A stretch of DNA of 64,000 nt from Nannocystis pusilla. GTDB taxonomy: Bacteria > Myxococcota_A > Polyangia > Nannocystales > Nannocystaceae. The position numbers were made by a program, and so were the translations under genes. The stretch's first letter is position 1. Every line of letters begins with the position of its first letter. Where the stretch lies: NCBI RefSeq assembly GCF_026626665.1, contig NZ_JAPNKE010000002.1:4317168-4381167 (forward strand), in the 5' to 3' direction. Below the pieces are notes generated by a model. The model made no database searches and was not told the origin of the DNA. It saw only the letters and a list, made by a program, of their open reading frames with translations. This document shows, piece by piece, positions 27,111 through 36,276 of this stretch.

Positions 27111-28655
27111 GGCCGCCGAGCGCGGGTGTCGCGGCAGCGCCGTCGTCGCCGCCACCAGGCCGAGCCCCACGATCGCCCCGACCAGCACCGCGACCCGGCC
27201 GCGCAGGCCGAGCGAGCGCGGCGTCGCCAGCACGGTCAGTCCGACCAGCCCCGCCAGCACGATCCACCCGACCCCGAGTCCCACCAGCCCGAGCGCCCCC
27301 GTCAGCGTGTAGGGCGCGAAGCCCTCGCGCCACAGCGGCAGCAAGATCTCCGGCACCGGTTGATACACGTTCGTCAGGTCGAAGTGCGGCCACAGGTTCG
27401 CCGCCAGCCCGTTCGTCACCAGCGACCCGCTCGCCAGCGCCGCCGCGGCGCCCAGGCCCAGCGTCGCCGCCCATTGCGCGGCGGTCCGGCCAGGCGCGCG
27501 CGGCCCCGGCCGCCCAGCCCAGCGCCAGCGCCGGCAGCACCACCACCAGGTAGCGCGGACCGACCCGCCAGCCGCCCTCGAAGTTGAGGCTCACGCACGC
27601 CAGCAGCACCGCCGCGAACGCGGCCAGCTCGACCCTGGCCTGGAGGACATGTTCCTTGTCCCATGTCCCTCGCGCCAGCCGCCACAGCGCCCAGATCGCC
27701 AGCGGCCACAGCGGCGCCCAGCCGCACAGGCCCGACGCCGGCGACAGCACGTGGGACTCGATCGCGCGCCAGCTCGGCCCGACCAGGCCGAGCAGGCCCT
27801 GGCCGTGCTTCTCGGCGAACTCGGCCGTCGCGCTGTGGTGGTAGCCCGTCTTGAGCGGCCCGCCGAACACCGCCGCGTGGTACGCCAGCAGCAGCCCCGC
27901 CGGCACCGCCGCCCCGGCGATCGCCGCCCCCGCGGTCGCCCACGCGCGCGCGCAGCAGCCCGAGCACCAGCCCCGCCGCTGCCAGCCCGGCGAACGCCGC
28001 GGTGTACTCGACCAGCACCGCCGACCCCGCCAGCGCCCCGCCGAGCGCCGCCGGCCCCGGCCGCCCCTGCTCGCGCGCCCGCACCAGCAGCAGCAGCCCC
28101 GCCCACAGCAGGCAGGCCGCCAGCTGGTGTCCGTACAGCAGGTGCGCGTACGCGGCCGCCGGGGTCGCCAGCGCGTACAGCCCGATCGCCAGCGCCGCCG
28201 CCCGCGCCCCGTACGCCGGGGCCAGCGAGCGCCACAGCAGCCCGCACAGCGCCAGGGTCGGCAGCACCCCGCCGAACAGCCGCGCCCACCAGGTCACCGC
28301 GCGCAGCGTCGGCCCGCCGGAACCCGACCCTTGGGACATGTCCTTCGGATCGCCCGCCCCGCGCCTCGGGACCGGGCCCTGCGCCGTCACCCGCGCGATC
28401 GAGTAGCCGAGCGCCGCGACCACGCTGGTCCCCGGCGGCTTGTTGGGGTAGAGCGCCCCGGACGGCGCGCGGGCGGCGTCGGGGCCCGGGTCGAGGCCGA
28501 GGCCGTCGATGCGCCACGAGCCGCGCTCGACCAGCGACGCCGCCTGTAGCAGGCGCGGGCGCTCGTTGGCGTTGCGGGTCGCCTCGGCGTAGGGGAACGC
28601 GGCCAGCAGCAGCAGGGCCAGGGCGGCCAGCAGCGCCGCCCCGCCGCGGGGACAT
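27012..28655 (-). CDS. Membrane glycosyltransferase (PMT/ArnT-like), multiply frameshifted
   Basis: Polytopic membrane protein of about 540 residues. After a first helix comes the periplasmic-loop motif LYPNKPPGTS typical of lipid-linked-sugar glycosyltransferases. There are about ten hydrophobic helices, GYHHSATAEFAEKHGQG, and GGWRVGPRYLVVVLPAL. The reading frame changes twice: at 27941-27955, in a CGCGCGCGCG run, and at about 27475-27490, in GCCGCGC. Both are +1, as a lost CG dinucleotide would give. The N-terminal start is unclear (about 28655, overlapping an array). Two repeat elements are in frame (DPKDMSQGS; WDKEHVLQA). The sugar donor and acceptor are unknown. Confidence 0.72.
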
Positions 28656-28725
28656 GCCTCGGAGACATGTCCTCCGGGACCTGTCCCATCACACCTGGCC
28701 GTTCGGGCATGCCCGAGAGGACCGC
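28651..28725. repeat. 14-bp repeat array
   Basis: Cores CATG 28653, CATG 28666, CCTG 28680, CCTG 28694, CATG 28708 and CCGC 28722. Steps are 13 then 14 bp. It fills the space between the pspA stop codon and the start of the glycosyltransferase gene. Confidence 0.85.
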
Positions 28726-28726
28726 C

Positions 28727-29428
28727 CTACTTCTTGCCCTCTTCGAGCTGCTTGGCCTGCATCTTGGCCTTCAGGGCCGAGAGCGCGTCGTCGAGGTCGT
28801 TCTTGGCGCTGAGGCCGTTCAGCTTGGCGTCGATCTGGGCCTCCTGGATCCGGCCGTCCATGTCCTCGGCGCTGACCTCGTTGAGGGCCTCCAGGCGGGC
28901 GATCTTGGTCTCGATCGCGTCCATGCGGGCGCCCGCGCCGGCGTCGCCGGGGATCGTGCTGGTCCCGCCGCTCTGCTTGCTCGCGCGGGCCTGGGCCATC
29001 AGCGTGCCGCGGCGCAGGTTCAGCGCCTTGAGCTTGCCCTTGGCGTCGGAGATGCCCTGGCGCAGGTCCTCGACCAGCTTGCGCTGCTGCACCAGCGCCT
29101 CGTCGGTCGCCTCTTTCTCCTGCGTGATCTCGCCCTTGCGCTGCAGCGCCGCGCGGGCCAGCGTCTCGTCGCCGATCGTGATCGCCTGCTCGGCCCGCCG
29201 CTGCCACGCCGCCTCGTCGCGGGTCAGCTGCTCGAGCTTCTTCTCCATCATCTTCTGGTCGACGATCGACTGCTTGAGGTCGAGCTCCGACTTGCGGATG
29301 TTCTCGGCCAGGTCGTCGAGCATCAGGGCCACCTCTTGGCCCGGGTCGGACACGGCCTCGACCGCGTCGTTCAGCGTGCTCTGGATGGCCTTCTTCAGGC
29401 GGCGGAACAGCCCCGGTTTCTCCGACAT
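28727..29428 (-). CDS. pspA: PspA/IM30 family protein
   Basis: A 233-residue, almost entirely helical protein of the phage-shock-protein A / Vipp1 (ESCRT-III-like) family, which coats stressed inner membrane. It begins MSEKPGLFRRLKKAIQSTLN and has DPGQEVALMLDDLAENIRKS and long coiled coils with alternating charged heptads (residues 50-140). A Gly/Ser/Thr break near residues 150-165 separates the last helices. The stop is 16 bp from the following glycosyltransferase frame, with an array between. Confidence 0.92.
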   Translation of the reverse strand: MSEKPGLFRRLKKAIQSTLNDAVEAVSDPGQEVALMLDDLAENIRKSELDLKQSIVDQKMMEKKLEQLTRDEAAWQRRAEQAITIGDETLARAALQRKGEITQEKEATDEALVQQRKLVEDLRQGISDAKGKLKALNLRRGTLMAQARASKQSGGTSTIPGDAGAGARMDAIETKIARLEALNEVSAEDMDGRIQEAQIDAKLNGLSAKNDLDDALSALKAKMQAKQLEEGKK

Positions 29429-29546
29429 GCGCGCGTCCTCGCGGGCGCCTCGCCCGCTCTCGGTCGCCCCAGTCTAGCGCGCGGCCCGTCGCCTGTCGCG
29501 TCCGACCTTGCAAGCGCCCGCGTAACGGCCTATCAAGGCCGCGCGG

Positions 29547-30719
29547 ATGGCAGGCGACCCTCCACCCTCGCCCGGAGCCGAGGCCGGTTCTGGCCTCGTC
29601 GGAGTCCTCGGCCACGCGCAGGCCCAGGCGGCCGTGGTGCGCGCGCTCGGCCGCGGCCAGCTGCACCACGCGCTCGTGCTCGTCGGCCCGCGGGGCGTCG
29701 GCAAGGCGACCTTCGCCCGCGGCCTCGGCTGCGCGCTCCTGTGCCCGCAGCGCCCCGGCCTCGGCTGCGGCGCCTGCCCCACCTGCCAGCGCGTGCTCGC
29801 CGGCAACCACCCCGACGTCGACTGGCTGGTGCCCGACAGCAAGGCCGGCCTGATCTCCGTCGACGCCGCCCGCGCCTGCCACGTCCGCCAGACCCACGCC
29901 CCCTACGAGGGCCGCGCCTACCTCGTCGTCGTCGACCCGGCCGACGCCCTCGGCGAGGCCGCCGGCAACGCCCTGCTCAAGACCATCGAGGAGCCGCGCC
30001 CCGGGGTCCACTTCGCCCTGCTCACCACCAACCTCCAGGGCGTGCTGCCGACGATCCTCAGCCGCTCGCTGCCGGTCCGCCTCGGCCGCCTCGACGACGA
30101 CATCGTCCGCAGCATCGTCGACGCCCGCGCCGCCGACGCCCCGCGCGAGCGCCACGACATGGCCGTGCTGCTGGCCGAGGGCAGCGCCGGCGTGGCCCTC
30201 GAGCTGGCCTCCGACCCGTCGCTGGCCCGCAGCCTCGAGCTGGTCAAGCAGGCGATCACCGCCGTGCGCGCCGGCCCGCCGGCGATCTTCGGCGGCGACA
30301 ACCACCCGCTGTGGCAGGCCTGGGCCGTAGCCACCGCCCCGAGCGAAGCTGTCCCCGAGGACAGCCCCGCCGAGGCCGAGCCCGAGGCCCCCGGCGCCAA
30401 GAAGAAGAAGACGTCCAAGAAGGCCGCCAAGGCCGGCGACGACGGCGACAAGCCCGCCAGCAAGAAGGACGCCCCCGCGCTGCAGCGGGCCGCGGTGCGC
30501 CGCCTGGTCGAGCTGTGGATCCTCCACGTCCGCGAGCAACTGCGCGGCCGCCCCGGCCTGCCCGGCCTGCCGCCGCCGGCGGACGTCGCCCCCGGCACCC
30601 TGGTCGCCGCCATCACCGCCCTGCAGCGCCTCGGCGCCCGCGTCGAGCGCATGGGCAACGTCCGCCTGATGCTCGAGCAGGGCCTGCTCGAGCAGAGCGC
30701 CCTGCTCTCCGGGACATAG
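29547..30719 (+). CDS. holB: DNA polymerase III subunit delta'
   Basis: Clamp-loader subunit. The 390-residue protein has an AAA+ N-terminal domain with Walker-A-like VGPRGVGKATFAR (residues about 46-58), the zinc-binding CGACPTC, NHPDVDWL, VVVDPADALGEAAGNALLKT and the sensor-type EEPRPGVHFALLTTN. Its linker (about residues 265-315) is unusual: acidic AEAEPEAPG, then KKKKTSKKAAKAG, then DKPASKKD. The start of this linker coincides with a degenerate repeat pair (CTGTCCCCGAGGACAG). The stop codon is formed by a repeat core (GGGACATAG). Divergent from pspA. TATCAA ends 10 bp before the ATG. Confidence 0.9.
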   Translation: MAGDPPPSPGAEAGSGLVGVLGHAQAQAAVVRALGRGQLHHALVLVGPRGVGKATFARGLGCALLCPQRPGLGCGACPTCQRVLAGNHPDVDWLVPDSKAGLISVDAARACHVRQTHAPYEGRAYLVVVDPADALGEAAGNALLKTIEEPRPGVHFALLTTNLQGVLPTILSRSLPVRLGRLDDDIVRSIVDARAADAPRERHDMAVLLAEGSAGVALELASDPSLARSLELVKQAITAVRAGPPAIFGGDNHPLWQAWAVATAPSEAVPEDSPAEAEPEAPGAKKKKTSKKAAKAGDDGDKPASKKDAPALQRAAVRRLVELWILHVREQLRGRPGLPGLPPPADVAPGTLVAAITALQRLGARVERMGNVRLMLEQGLLEQSALLSGT

Positions 30720-30763
30720 CCCTCGGGACAGGTGCGAAGGAGCATGCCCGCGAGGACATGCCC
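30713..30763. repeat. 14-bp repeat array
   Basis: Cores CATA 30715 (forming the holB stop), CAGG 30729, CATG 30743 and CATG 30757, all 14 bp apart, between convergent genes. Confidence 0.88.
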
Positions 30764-30782
30764 TTTGGTCACTCGTGCGGCT

Positions 30783-31993
30783 TCACCCGCAGTCGCAAGC
30801 GGCGTTGAAGCAGGCGTTCGGCAGGCTCGGCACCGCGGCCACGAACGTCTCGAACGCCCCCTGCAGGAGCTGCGGGTTGCCGGTCACCGTCAACGAGTTG
30901 ACGTGCGTCAGCGCCGGCGCGCCGGCGAGCGAGGTCAGGCCGTCACAACCGGCGACGAGCATGCTCTCCACCTGCAGAAGCCCGCCCAGGCCCTCCAGGC
31001 TCGTCAGCCCGTCCATCCCGGGGCGCCGCCGCAGGCGCCGATGCTGAGGACGTTGTCCAGCTTCGTCAGCCCGCCGAGCCCGGCCAGCGTCGTTACCCCG
31101 GGCATCCCGTCGAGGACGAGCCAACCCGCCTCCGTGATCCCGGCCAGCGGCGACAGGTCGGTGACCCCGGGCAGGTTCACCAGCGACAGGCCGTCGACAT
31201 CGGTCAACTCCGAGAGCGCCGCCAGCGAGGTCACCGCCGGCAGGTCCTGCAGCGCGATGTTTTGCCCCGTCGTCGAGGCAGACAACCGCGGGCCCAGCGG
31301 CGACAGGTCGGCGAGCTCCGGGCTGCTCCGGATCGTCACGGCGAAGAGCGGGTGGATCCAGCCCTCCAGCGCGCTCACGTCGGCCAGCTGCGAGTTGTCG
31401 GACAGGAACAACCTCAGCGTCCCCTCGTAAGCCGGCGCGAAGCTCGGCAGCGCCGTGATGCCGAGGTTTTCCAGCGTCAGCGCACCGGTCTGCGCGAGCG
31501 AGCCGAGCGCCGACAGGTCGGTCAGCTGCGGCATGTCGCGCAGGATCAGATCGCCCACCGACTGCAGGCACGCGAACATCGGCAAGCCGGTGAAATCCGC
31601 CTGATCGCGCACCGTCAGCGTGCCAGCGATGCGCTGCAGGTTGGCCAGAGTCGCCACCACGCTCGGGTCGGCGTCACCGTCGACGCGCAGGTTGCCCATC
31701 ACCTCCGTGACGCAGGTGAAGTCGCCGCCGGCCGCGTCGATGACCACGTCGTCCTCGATCACCAGGGCGGCCGGACACGCCGCCCCGCACAACCCCGGCA
31801 CCGCGGTGGTCTCGGTCGTCTCGGTCGTGGTCGGCGGGCCCGAGGTCGTGGGGCTGGGGTCCCCGGTCGTGCCCGGCCCCGCGCCGGTCGTGCCCGGCTC
31901 TCCGCCGCTCGACGAGCCCCCGTCGCTCTCACCCGGCACCGGCCGCTCGGAGCAGGCAAACACCAGCGCGATCCCCAGACCCAGCCGACGCAT
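30783..31993 (-). CDS. Leucine-rich / receptor-L-domain-like lipoprotein, frameshifted
   Basis: Exported lipoprotein of about 403 residues: MRRLGLGIALVFACSE with a lipobox-like LVFAC. A Gly/Ser/Thr/Pro linker follows (SSSGGEPGTTGAGPGTTGD), then a beta-solenoid with repeats of about 23 residues of the type LTDLSALGSLAQ, ALTLENLGI, GLSLVNLPGVTDLSPLAG. The pattern resembles receptor L domains or irregular LRRs. At about 31019-31025, in a GGG run, the frame must slip by -1 to continue MDGLTSLEGLGGLL and the Cys-containing end ACFNAACDCG. TACGGT at 32000-32005 ends 6 bp before the ATG. Likely a surface-binding protein. Confidence 0.8.
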
Positions 31994-32210
31994 CCTTTCA
32001 CCGTACCAGAGGCCCTGTCGCCCGGCCACTCGCCGGGGCGCCGGGCCAGGGGCATGGACAGCGTCGCCGACCAGGCGATGCATGCGCCGCCCATCGCGTT
32101 CGCGGTCGCCATGACACGCGCTGGCCGCGGGCGAGCGAGCGCCGTGCTGCACCCATGACGGGCGGCGCCGCGAGTTGAGCCGCGCCCTCGACCTCGTCTA
32201 CGATCGCCGC

Positions 32211-32710
32211 GTGCCGCCGAGCCTCGCGTCGGTCTTCACGGGCCTCCTGCTCGTCGCCCCGGTCGCCCCGGCGCCCGCCGACGAGGCGATCGTCTACCGC
32301 GACCTGCAGGCCCGCACCGGCCTCGATCTCGAGCGCGTCTGGACCGACTACCAGAGCGAGCGCCGCGACAGCCAGGGCTTCTACGAGTTCACGCGGGCCC
32401 GCTACCGCCGGCGCCTCGGCGCCGGCATCGGCCTCTCCATCGCCGGCCTCGGCCTCGCCGCCGCCGGCATGGCCATCGTCCTGATCGCCGCCGAGCGCGA
32501 CAACGACGTCGACGTCGTCGGCGGCGCCCTCGTCCTGACCGCCGGCTTCGGCCTCGCCGTGCCCGGCGCGATCCTTGGCCCGTGAACCAGGTCCGCCTGC
32601 ACAAGCTCAAGCGGGCCCGCACCGCCGCGCTCGGGCGCGTCCAGCTGCGCGCCGCCGGCCCGCTGGCCCTCCCGCGCGGCCTCGGCCTCGGCCTCGGCCT
32701 CGCGTTCTGA
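32211..32710 (+). CDS. Small exported membrane protein, frameshifted
   Basis: A protein of about 165 residues: a signal peptide (PPSLASVFTGLLLVAPVAPAP), a short periplasmic part (ARTGLDLERVWTDYQSERRD), two adjacent hydrophobic helices, and a basic C-terminal tail. The tail (NQVRLHKLKRARTAALGRV and Leu/Gly-rich end) is reached only if the frame slips by -1 at about 32580, in CCCG. Otherwise the protein stops at 32585. GTG 32211 lies 6 bp after TACGAT (32199-32204). No family recognised. Confidence 0.65.
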
Positions 32711-32721
32711 CCGCCCGTTCG

Positions 32722-32756
32722 AGCATGTCCTCCAGGACATGCTCGCGGACATGGCT
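32722..32756. repeat. 14-bp repeat array
   Basis: CATG cores at 32724, 32738 and 32750 between convergent genes; the first step is 14 bp. Confidence 0.75.
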
Positions 32757-32779
32757 TCCGGCTCAGCCTCGCCGATCGC

Positions 32780-33286
32780 TCACGTGGTCGTGCGCGCGTA
32801 GGCGTTGCCGAGCATGACCGAACTCATGGTCTGCACGAACTCCCGCAGCGCCCGGTCGTCGAGGTGCTTGATCACGATCGAGTAGCGCTGCGTCTTCGAC
32901 TCGATGTGGATCATGCGGGTATGGATGCAGCACCACTGGGTCTCTTTGCCGCTGCCGGCCTCCGCCAGCGACGCGAGGGCGATGGCGTTGTACCGGCGGA
33001 TCCGCGCGAACCCGCACAGCGCCTGCCGCGACTCGAGCAGCAAGATCCGCATGTTCGTCACGAACAGGAACACCCGGATATGGCCGCCCGTGATCGTCGT
33101 GAAGAAGGAATTGATGACCGCGGCGGCCTTGACGAGGGGGTTCGAGCCGAGGAAAAAGCCGTCGCCCTGGATCGAATAGTGGAGGACCTCCCCGGGCAGC
33201 AGCTCGACCTCTGCGAGCATCTTCTGGGCGGCGGGCGACAGCGGTCGGCCCTGGGGTGGTTGCGGCTGCGTCATCGGCATGTTCAT
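32780..33286 (-). CDS. Hypothetical PH-like domain protein
   Basis: A 168-residue protein with no signal peptide. After a Pro/Gln-rich start (MTQPQPPQGRPLSP) it has alternating beta strands: VELLPGEVLHYSIQGDG, then IRVFLFVTNMRILLLES, then TQRYSIVIKHLDDRALREFV. This resembles a bacterial PH (GRAM-like) domain. It is a structural guess; no catalytic residues are seen. The ATG overlaps the likely stop of the upstream membrane-protein gene (ATGA), suggesting the two are translated together and may work at the membrane. Confidence 0.6.
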   Translation of the reverse strand: MNMPMTQPQPPQGRPLSPAAQKMLAEVELLPGEVLHYSIQGDGFFLGSNPLVKAAAVINSFFTTITGGHIRVFLFVTNMRILLLESRQALCGFARIRRYNAIALASLAEAGSGKETQWCCIHTRMIHIESKTQRYSIVIKHLDDRALREFVQTMSSVMLGNAYARTTT

Positions 33287-33821
33287 GGGGGTGCGTTCCT
33301 TCTATGGGTTGTCGAGGGACATGGGGGGCTGGGGGAAGCGGGAGGATCGTCGACGTGCCGCCCGAGACCCGGCGGAGCTGCCCGCCGAGGTGATCGATGA
33401 CGACGAGCTCGGAGGCCTCGCTCCGCAGCTCGCGGGCGTAGGCGCGGACGAGCCGGCGCGCCTCCGTCGCGGGCACCCCGGCGAGGCGCAGGGCCTCGCG
33501 GGCGACCACGCGGAAGCACGGGTCGCCGCAGTGGCGGCGGACGTCGGTCGGCGTGAAGCGACCGAGCTCGATGCGCCGGGCCGCGACGCGCAGCGCCCGG
33601 AGCTTCCGCGGCCAGCGGCCGGCCACGGTGACCGCGACCGCGCCGACGCGCAGCGCCACCACAGCCGCCAGCGACCAGGCCCACCAGGCGCCGGGGGCCA
33701 GGCCCCAGGCCAGGGCCAGCGGCGCCGCGGCGACGACCGCCAGGAGCAGCGCATAGCGCTGGAAGCTGAGCCACAGCCACACGGACCGCGGCAGGCGCAA
33801 TCGTTCGAGCCGTACCGGCAT
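33283..33821 (-). CDS. Small membrane protein, probable frameshift at the 3' end
   Basis: About 178 residues. A basic start (PVRLERLRLPRSVW) is followed by two hydrophobic helices (residues about 18-60) and a basic cytoplasmic part (RWPRKLRALRVAARRIELG, VVAREALRLAGVPATEARRL). In the sequence as given the frame does not stop and runs antiphase through the next gene to 32763. A one-base slip in the C-rich stretch near 33310-33325 would end it at TGA 33283-33285, giving an ATGA overlap with the next start. Family not recognised. Confidence 0.55.
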
Positions 33822-33938
33822 CACGGGTCGACATCGCCGGCGGAGGCCCGCCGACGCCATACACGCGGCAAGCTACCGGCGCGTGACATCGGCGTCAAAC
33901 GCGAACGCCGTAAACAAATCATCCCGACGTCGCGGTCG

Positions 33939-34029
33939 GGTATGCCACATACGACATGCCCACCGCGACGCACCTAAGGGCATGCCCTCTCGAACATGCT
34001 CCGAGGGACATGCCCGCCCGGACATGCCC
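33939..34029. repeat. 14-bp repeat array
   Basis: Cores TATG 33941 and CATG 33955, then after a 26-bp gap CATG 33981, 33995, 34009 and 34023, otherwise all 14 bp apart. It runs to 12 bp from the thrB stop. The rest of 33822-34041 shows nothing. Confidence 0.88.
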
Positions 34030-34041
34030 CGCGGGCCAGCT

Positions 34042-34990
34042 TCAGTGCAGCAGCGTCGACACCACGCGCGCCCCGGGCCCGACCTGGTCGACCAGCCCGT
34101 TGCCCGGCACGCCGGCGAGGGTGAAGCACTCCTCTAGGATGGCGAGCATCGCCTCTGCGCGGCCGCGCGAGCCGGCCAGGGCGAACGTCGTCGGCCCCGA
34201 GCCGCTGATGCTGCAGGCCAGCGCCCCGGCCTCGCAGCAGGCTGCCTTGGCGTCGAGGTAGCCGGGGATGAGGCGCGCGCGGCACGGCTCGACCAGCTCG
34301 TCGACGATCGCCTCGCCGAGCAGCGACAGGTCGCCGCAGTGGAGCGCGTGGACCAGGAGCCCGAGGCGGCTCGCCTGCTGCACCGTCGCGGCCAGCGGCA
34401 CCTGGGCCGGCAGCACCGCGCGGGCCTCCGCGGTGCTGACCGAGCAGCCGGGGGTGTACACCGCCAGCCACAGGTCGGCGGGGCTCGGCAGGGCGATCAG
34501 GCGCAGCGGGTCGAGCTGCGGGATGAGGACCACGCCGCCGAGGATCGCCGGCGCCACGTTGTCGGGGTGGGCCGCGCCGCAGGCCACCCGCTCGCCCTCG
34601 CGGGCCAGGTCGACCAGCTGCGCCGGCTGCAGCCCGAGGCCGAGCGCCGCGTCGGCCGCCACCAGCGCCGCGCAGGCGCTCGCGCCCGACGAACCGAGCC
34701 CGCTGCCGAGCGGCAGGCCCTTGTAGACCTCGAGCTCGACCCCGGCGTCCGGCGCGTAGCGGCGCAGCAGCTCGGCGACGGCGACGCCGGCGGTGTTCTT
34801 GTCGGCGGTGCGGGGCAGCTTGCCGCCGTCGCCCTCGACCTTGGCGATCACCACGCCCGGCTGCTCGCCCCGGCGCGCGCACGCGGTCGCCGGGCCCGCG
34901 CAGGGCCAGGCCCAGGCAGTCGAAGCCGGGCCCGAGGTTCGACACAGTCGCGGGCGCGAACGCCTCGATCCAGGGTCGGGGTCGTGACAT
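34042..34990 (-). CDS. thrB: Homoserine kinase, frameshifted
   Basis: GHMP-family kinase that phosphorylates homoserine in threonine synthesis. The N-terminus SRPRPWIEAFAPATVSNLGP and GFDCLGLALRGPGD fits ThrB. The ATP-binding GHMP motif PLGSGLGSSGASA, the catalytic-domain segment AHPDNVAPAILGG, and the C-terminal CSISGSGPTTFALA are all present. Between about 34873 and 34885, in GTGCGCGCGCC, the frame must slip by +1 (as from a lost CG pair) to join RGPGDRVRA with RGEQPGVVIAKVEG. ATG 34990 overlaps a CATG repeat core. Being a biosynthetic gene with both halves conserved, an error is likelier than decay. Confidence 0.88.
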
Positions 34991-35084
34991 GTCCAAAGAG
35001 TCAGGCTCAGGATCGGCGCCGAGTCAAGAGAGGCCAGTCAAGGGGAGGCCGGTCGAGCGGAGGCCGGCCGAGCGGGCGCGCGCC

Positions 35085-36020
35085 TCAGCGGCGCAGGGCG
35101 TCGTCGATCCAGCCGACGACCGTGCCGCCGAACATGTACTCGTTGAAGTAGCGGCCGTTGACGAACACCGCCGGGGTGCCGGTGATCTCGAGCTTCTCGC
35201 CCTCGGCGCGGTCGGCCTCGACGACGTCCTTGCCCTTGAGCGCCGCGAAGTCGGCGTCGAACTGCTTCATGTCGAGGCCGATCTTCTGCGCGTACTTGCG
35301 GATGTCGGCGTCGGACAGGGCCGTCTGGTTCTCGAACACGATGTCGTGCATCTCCCAGAACTTGCCCTGGGACTGCGCGGCCACGGTGGCGATCGCGGCG
35401 ACCTTGGCCCGCGGGTGGGCCGACAGCGGGAAGTGCTTGAACACCAGCTTGGCGCGGCCGCGGAACTGGTCGATCGCCTGGCGCAGCATCGGCGCCTCGG
35501 CGCGGCAGTGCGGGCACTCGAAGTCGGCGAACACCACCACCGTCACCGGCGCCCGCTCGTTGCCGTAGACCGGGCGGCCCTCGATGTCGATCTTGCGCGG
35601 CTGGAGCGCGCCGACGACGTACTCCATGTTGGCCTTGATGTCGCTCGGCGAGGCGCCCGAGGCCAGCGCGTCGGCGATGAACTGCGACACGCTGAGCGAG
35701 TCGCGGCAGGCGGCGTCGTCGCGCAGCGACACGGCCAGGCTGTGCGGCTTGCCGCAGGCCGACGGCTCGCTGTTGACGAGCTGGAAGAAGCTGGTCTTCT
35801 GCGGCTCCGACAGGCGCGACAGGTCGACGCCCTTGGCCTCGGTGATCTCGCCCCCGGGCGGCGGCGTGACGTCGCTCGGCGCCGGCTCGGCCTTGGTGGT
35901 CGCGGCGACCGGCCCGCCCTTGTTCTCCGGGGCGCCGGCCTCGGGCACCGAGGTGCAGGCCGGGCTACAGGCCGAGAGGATGAGGAGCAGCGGTGCGAGC
36001 GAGCACTTGGAGCGGGTCAT
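35085..36020 (-). CDS. DsbA-like thioredoxin-fold lipoprotein
   Basis: A 311-residue exported protein. Lipoprotein signal LLLILSAC with Cys18, then a low-complexity region (residues 20-60). An N-terminal helical segment contains three Cys (89, 105 and nearby), followed by a DsbA/DSBA-like thioredoxin domain with the active-site ECPHC (Cys169-Cys172) and the cis-Pro loop TGTPAVFVNG. Likely a periplasmic disulfide oxidoreductase. The upstream in-frame extension to 36299 has no conserved residues and is rejected. Between its stop and thrB lie three 15-bp direct repeats (GAGGCCRGYCRAGCG, 35031-35075). Divergent from etfBA. Confidence 0.88.
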   Translation of the reverse strand: MTRSKCSLAPLLLILSACSPACTSVPEAGAPENKGGPVAATTKAEPAPSDVTPPPGGEITEAKGVDLSRLSEPQKTSFFQLVNSEPSACGKPHSLAVSLRDDAACRDSLSVSQFIADALASGASPSDIKANMEYVVGALQPRKIDIEGRPVYGNERAPVTVVVFADFECPHCRAEAPMLRQAIDQFRGRAKLVFKHFPLSAHPRAKVAAIATVAAQSQGKFWEMHDIVFENQTALSDADIRKYAQKIGLDMKQFDADFAALKGKDVVEADRAEGEKLEITGTPAVFVNGRYFNEYMFGGTVVGWIDDALRR

Positions 36021-36225
36021 CGCGGACGATCCTGACGGGCGCAGCCGGCGAGTTCGCCGCAAGGTCGCAGCGTCCGGCAGAATTGGCCGCGCAACGCTAA
36101 CGCACGCATCACCGTCTCGCAAGCGTCCCCGACCGCCGCGGCCTTTTGTCCGGACAGTCGGGGCGCCCGCGGATGACCGCGGAGAAAGCTCCACGTTCGG
36201 GGAAAAACTCACCCCTACGGATGCA

Positions 36226-36254
36226 TTGACACGGTTCACTGCCCGGGCGATACA
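36226..36254 (+). promoter_or_regulatory. Sigma-70-type promoter of etfBA
   Basis: TTGACA at 36226-36231, a 17-bp spacer, and GATACA at 36249-36254. Transcription would begin near 36261, immediately before the AGGAGGA ribosome-binding site. The best -35/-10 match in the window. Confidence 0.82.
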
Positions 36255-36263
36255 GCCTCGCGC

Positions 36264-36270
36264 AGGAGGA
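36264..36270 (+). promoter_or_regulatory. Strong ribosome-binding site of etfB
   Basis: AGGAGGA lies 6 bp before TTG 36277. It decides the TTG start of etfB, since no ATG or GTG lies at the beginning of the fold. Confidence 0.85.
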
Positions 36271-36276
36271 GTCCCT

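Noticed and set aside
32763..33860. A single 365-residue protein across the two small membrane/PH-like genes
   Set aside because: Its second half is an out-of-frame reading of the PH-like gene; the ATGA overlap indicates two genes with a slip.
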